From contig JAAZIY010000409.1 of NCBI GenBank assembly GCA_012800625.1, forward strand, positions 1 through 6,289: a stretch of 6,289 nucleotides of DNA, given 5' to 3'. Below the pieces are notes generated by a model, which had not been told where the DNA came from, did no database searches, and saw only the letters and a list, made by a program, of their open reading frames with translations. The DNA comes from Lentisphaerota bacterium. GTDB taxonomy: Bacteria; Verrucomicrobiota; Lentisphaeria; Oligosphaerales; Oligosphaeraceae. Numbering within the stretch: position 1 is the first letter of the stretch; each line of letters begins with the position of its first letter. This document shows positions 5,244 through 6,289 of this stretch, piece after piece. The translations under genes and the position numbers were made by a program.

Positions 5244-6203
5244 TTAAGGCAACCAGACAAACTCGGTATTCTCCACTTCGCGGCTCAGCTTGTCGGCCAG
5301 CTCCCTGCCGCCGACAAAAACCGCCGTGGAGAATATATCCGAATATATCCCCTTGCTGCAGATTACTGTCACCGAGCCTTCCGTTGCTACCGGGTAGCCG
5401 CTTTTCGGGTCCAGCAGATGCCCTATCTTTTTTTCGCCCAGGCTGATGCCCCGTTCATAATTGGCGCTGGTCGAGACAAAGCGGTCGCGCAGATGCAGGG
5501 TTTGCGCTAGCTCAGCGCTCTTTTCCGGACTGCGTATGCCTATGCTGAAATATTTCTTTCCCGGCGGCGGCTTTTCCGAACAGTATATATTGCCGCCGAA
5601 ATTCAGCATATAGCAATTGAGGCCGGCGCCTTCCATTCTGCTTTTTATCCGGTCGAGAGCATAGCCCTTGGCCAGTCCGCCCATATCCAGGGCCATGCCA
5701 GGCATTGTCAAGGCGACGCTGCGGCTCTTGTGGTCCAGGCTGACTTTATCAAAGCCCACCGCGGCCAGGCAGGCCTGCAGCTCATCTGCACTAGGCAGCC
5801 TCTCAGCGTGTTCCTTGCCAAAGCTCCAGAGACGCATCAGCGGAGCCACTGTCACATCAAAAGCGCCTTCGCTAAGCTCATAGGCCTCCTGCGCGGCAAG
5901 CAGGCACTGCCAAAGGCTCTTACTGCAGGCGAAATATTCTCCAGGTACGCTGCGGTTCAATTGCGACAGCTCGCTGTCGGCCGCAAAAATATTCAATTTG
6001 TCATGCAGCTCTTGCAGTTCGCTCATTGCGGCTGAGACCACCCCGCCTACTTTCAGCGGGTCATCGTCCCAAACTTGTATCTCACACAGCGTATTAAAAA
6101 CAAAAAAACGGAATTGCCGCCCTGCTGGCCCGCCGCGCCGTAAAGCCAGGGGCAGGCTTAAAATAAGCAGTAAAGAAAAAATAACCGTGGGGACGTTACG
6201 CAT
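5244..6203 (-). CDS. apbE: ApbE-type FAD:protein FMN transferase
   Basis: This 319-residue protein is of the ApbE/flavin transferase family, which uses FAD and Mg2+ to attach FMN covalently to a Ser/Thr of target proteins such as Rnf/Nqr subunits and FMN-binding-domain proteins. Seen: a hydrophobic N-terminus (about residues 4-21), consistent with export or a membrane anchor but without a lipobox cysteine; SEGAFDVTVAPLMRLWSFG (111-129); LDMGGLAKGYALD (172-184); NFGGNIY (201-207); STSANYERG (244-252); HLLDPKSGYPV (262-272); and SDIFSTAVF (288-296), with Asp289 and Thr293 as the expected Mg2+ ligands. In many relatives the STSANYER segment reads TSG(D/N)xxR, so the Ala-Asn is a mild variant. 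Length is near normal. The start at 6203 keeps the hydrophobic segment, and an in-frame stop lies shortly upstream. There is no Shine-Dalgarno sequence; a tandem repeat fills its place. Its flavoprotein target is not in the window. Confidence 0.94.
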   Translation of the reverse strand: MRNVPTVIFSLLLILSLPLALRRGGPAGRQFRFFVFNTLCEIQVWDDDPLKVGGVVSAAMSELQELHDKLNIFAADSELSQLNRSVPGEYFACSKSLWQCLLAAQEAYELSEGAFDVTVAPLMRLWSFGKEHAERLPSADELQACLAAVGFDKVSLDHKSRSVALTMPGMALDMGGLAKGYALDRIKSRMEGAGLNCYMLNFGGNIYCSEKPPPGKKYFSIGIRSPEKSAELAQTLHLRDRFVSTSANYERGISLGEKKIGHLLDPKSGYPVATEGSVTVICSKGIYSDIFSTAVFVGGRELADKLSREVENTEFVWLP

Positions 6204-6207
6204 ATTG

Positions 6208-6261
6208 TATCGGACGTATCGGACGTATCATCGGACTTATCGGACGTATCGGACGAATCGG
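6208..6261. repeat. 9-bp tandem repeat TATCGGACG upstream of apbE
   Basis: TATCGGACG occurs at 6208-6216 and 6217-6225. After a 12-bp interruption (TATCA plus TCGGACT, 6226-6237) it recurs at 6238-6246 and 6247-6255, with a partial unit, AATCGG, to 6261. On the apbE strand the unit is CGTCCGATA, ending four bases before the start codon. It occupies the leader where a ribosome site would be expected. I see nothing I can support in 6262-6289. Confidence 0.9.
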
Positions 6262-6289
6262 CAGACAAACTAAGGCAAGCCGGGCTTTG

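Noticed and set aside
5998..6273. Plus-strand open frame with a Tyr-Arg-Thr repeat
   Set aside because: It is antisense to the apbE start and its repetitive C-terminus is only the 9-bp DNA repeat translated; there is no ribosome site or family resemblance.

Overview
The window looks like chromosomal DNA of a free-living anaerobic bacterium with moderately GC-rich coding sequence. It carries proteins for metal-cluster handling (two NifX/NifB-type small proteins and an Mrp/NBP35 ATPase), a metallo-beta-lactamase-fold hydrolase of the type common in anaerobes, and a flavin transferase. The intergenic DNA is crowded with short tandem repeats (CTTCGTGT/ACACGAAG units; TATCGGACG units) and GC-rich palindromes. 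I have seen such repeats in environmental bacteria, including PVC-type lineages such as Lentisphaerota/Kiritimatiellota, but no taxonomic marker is present, so that placement is only a guess.

Layout. 1-248: intergenic DNA with a short 10-bp tandem repeat. 249-1881: a tight plus-strand operon of NifX-like protein A, Mrp/NBP35 ATPase and NifX-like protein B, with 34-36 bp gaps. 1882-2122: a tandem repeat followed by a three-hairpin element (element I). 2123-2953: an MBL-fold hydrolase. 3045-3796: a zeta-toxin-like P-loop protein whose stop codon overlaps the start of a 59-residue protein, possibly a toxin-antitoxin or kinase-partner pair; its start codon lies in an inverted repeat. 3797-4108: a decayed tandem repeat, an AT-rich stretch and hairpin element II. 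4109-5032: a sugar phosphate isomerase/epimerase-type TIM barrel. 5033-5243: a tandem repeat and hairpin element III, between convergent genes. 5244-6203 (minus): an ApbE-type FAD:protein FMN transferase, with a 9-bp tandem repeat directly upstream of its start.

How the genes may work together. The NifX-Mrp-NifX set, perhaps with the MBL hydrolase, is best read as a scaffold/carrier system for Fe-S or mixed-metal clusters. The zeta-like pair, the TIM barrel and ApbE appear to be separate units.

The most interesting observation is not a gene. Three intergenic elements of about 100-120 bp share one architecture (short hairpin, long interrupted hairpin, short hairpin) in the same orientation. 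Elements I and III are about 90% identical by eye. Element II differs in nearly all stem sequence yet keeps the pairing and the loop type. Almost every apical loop is a GNA triloop closed by C-G, a form known to be unusually stable in single-stranded DNA.
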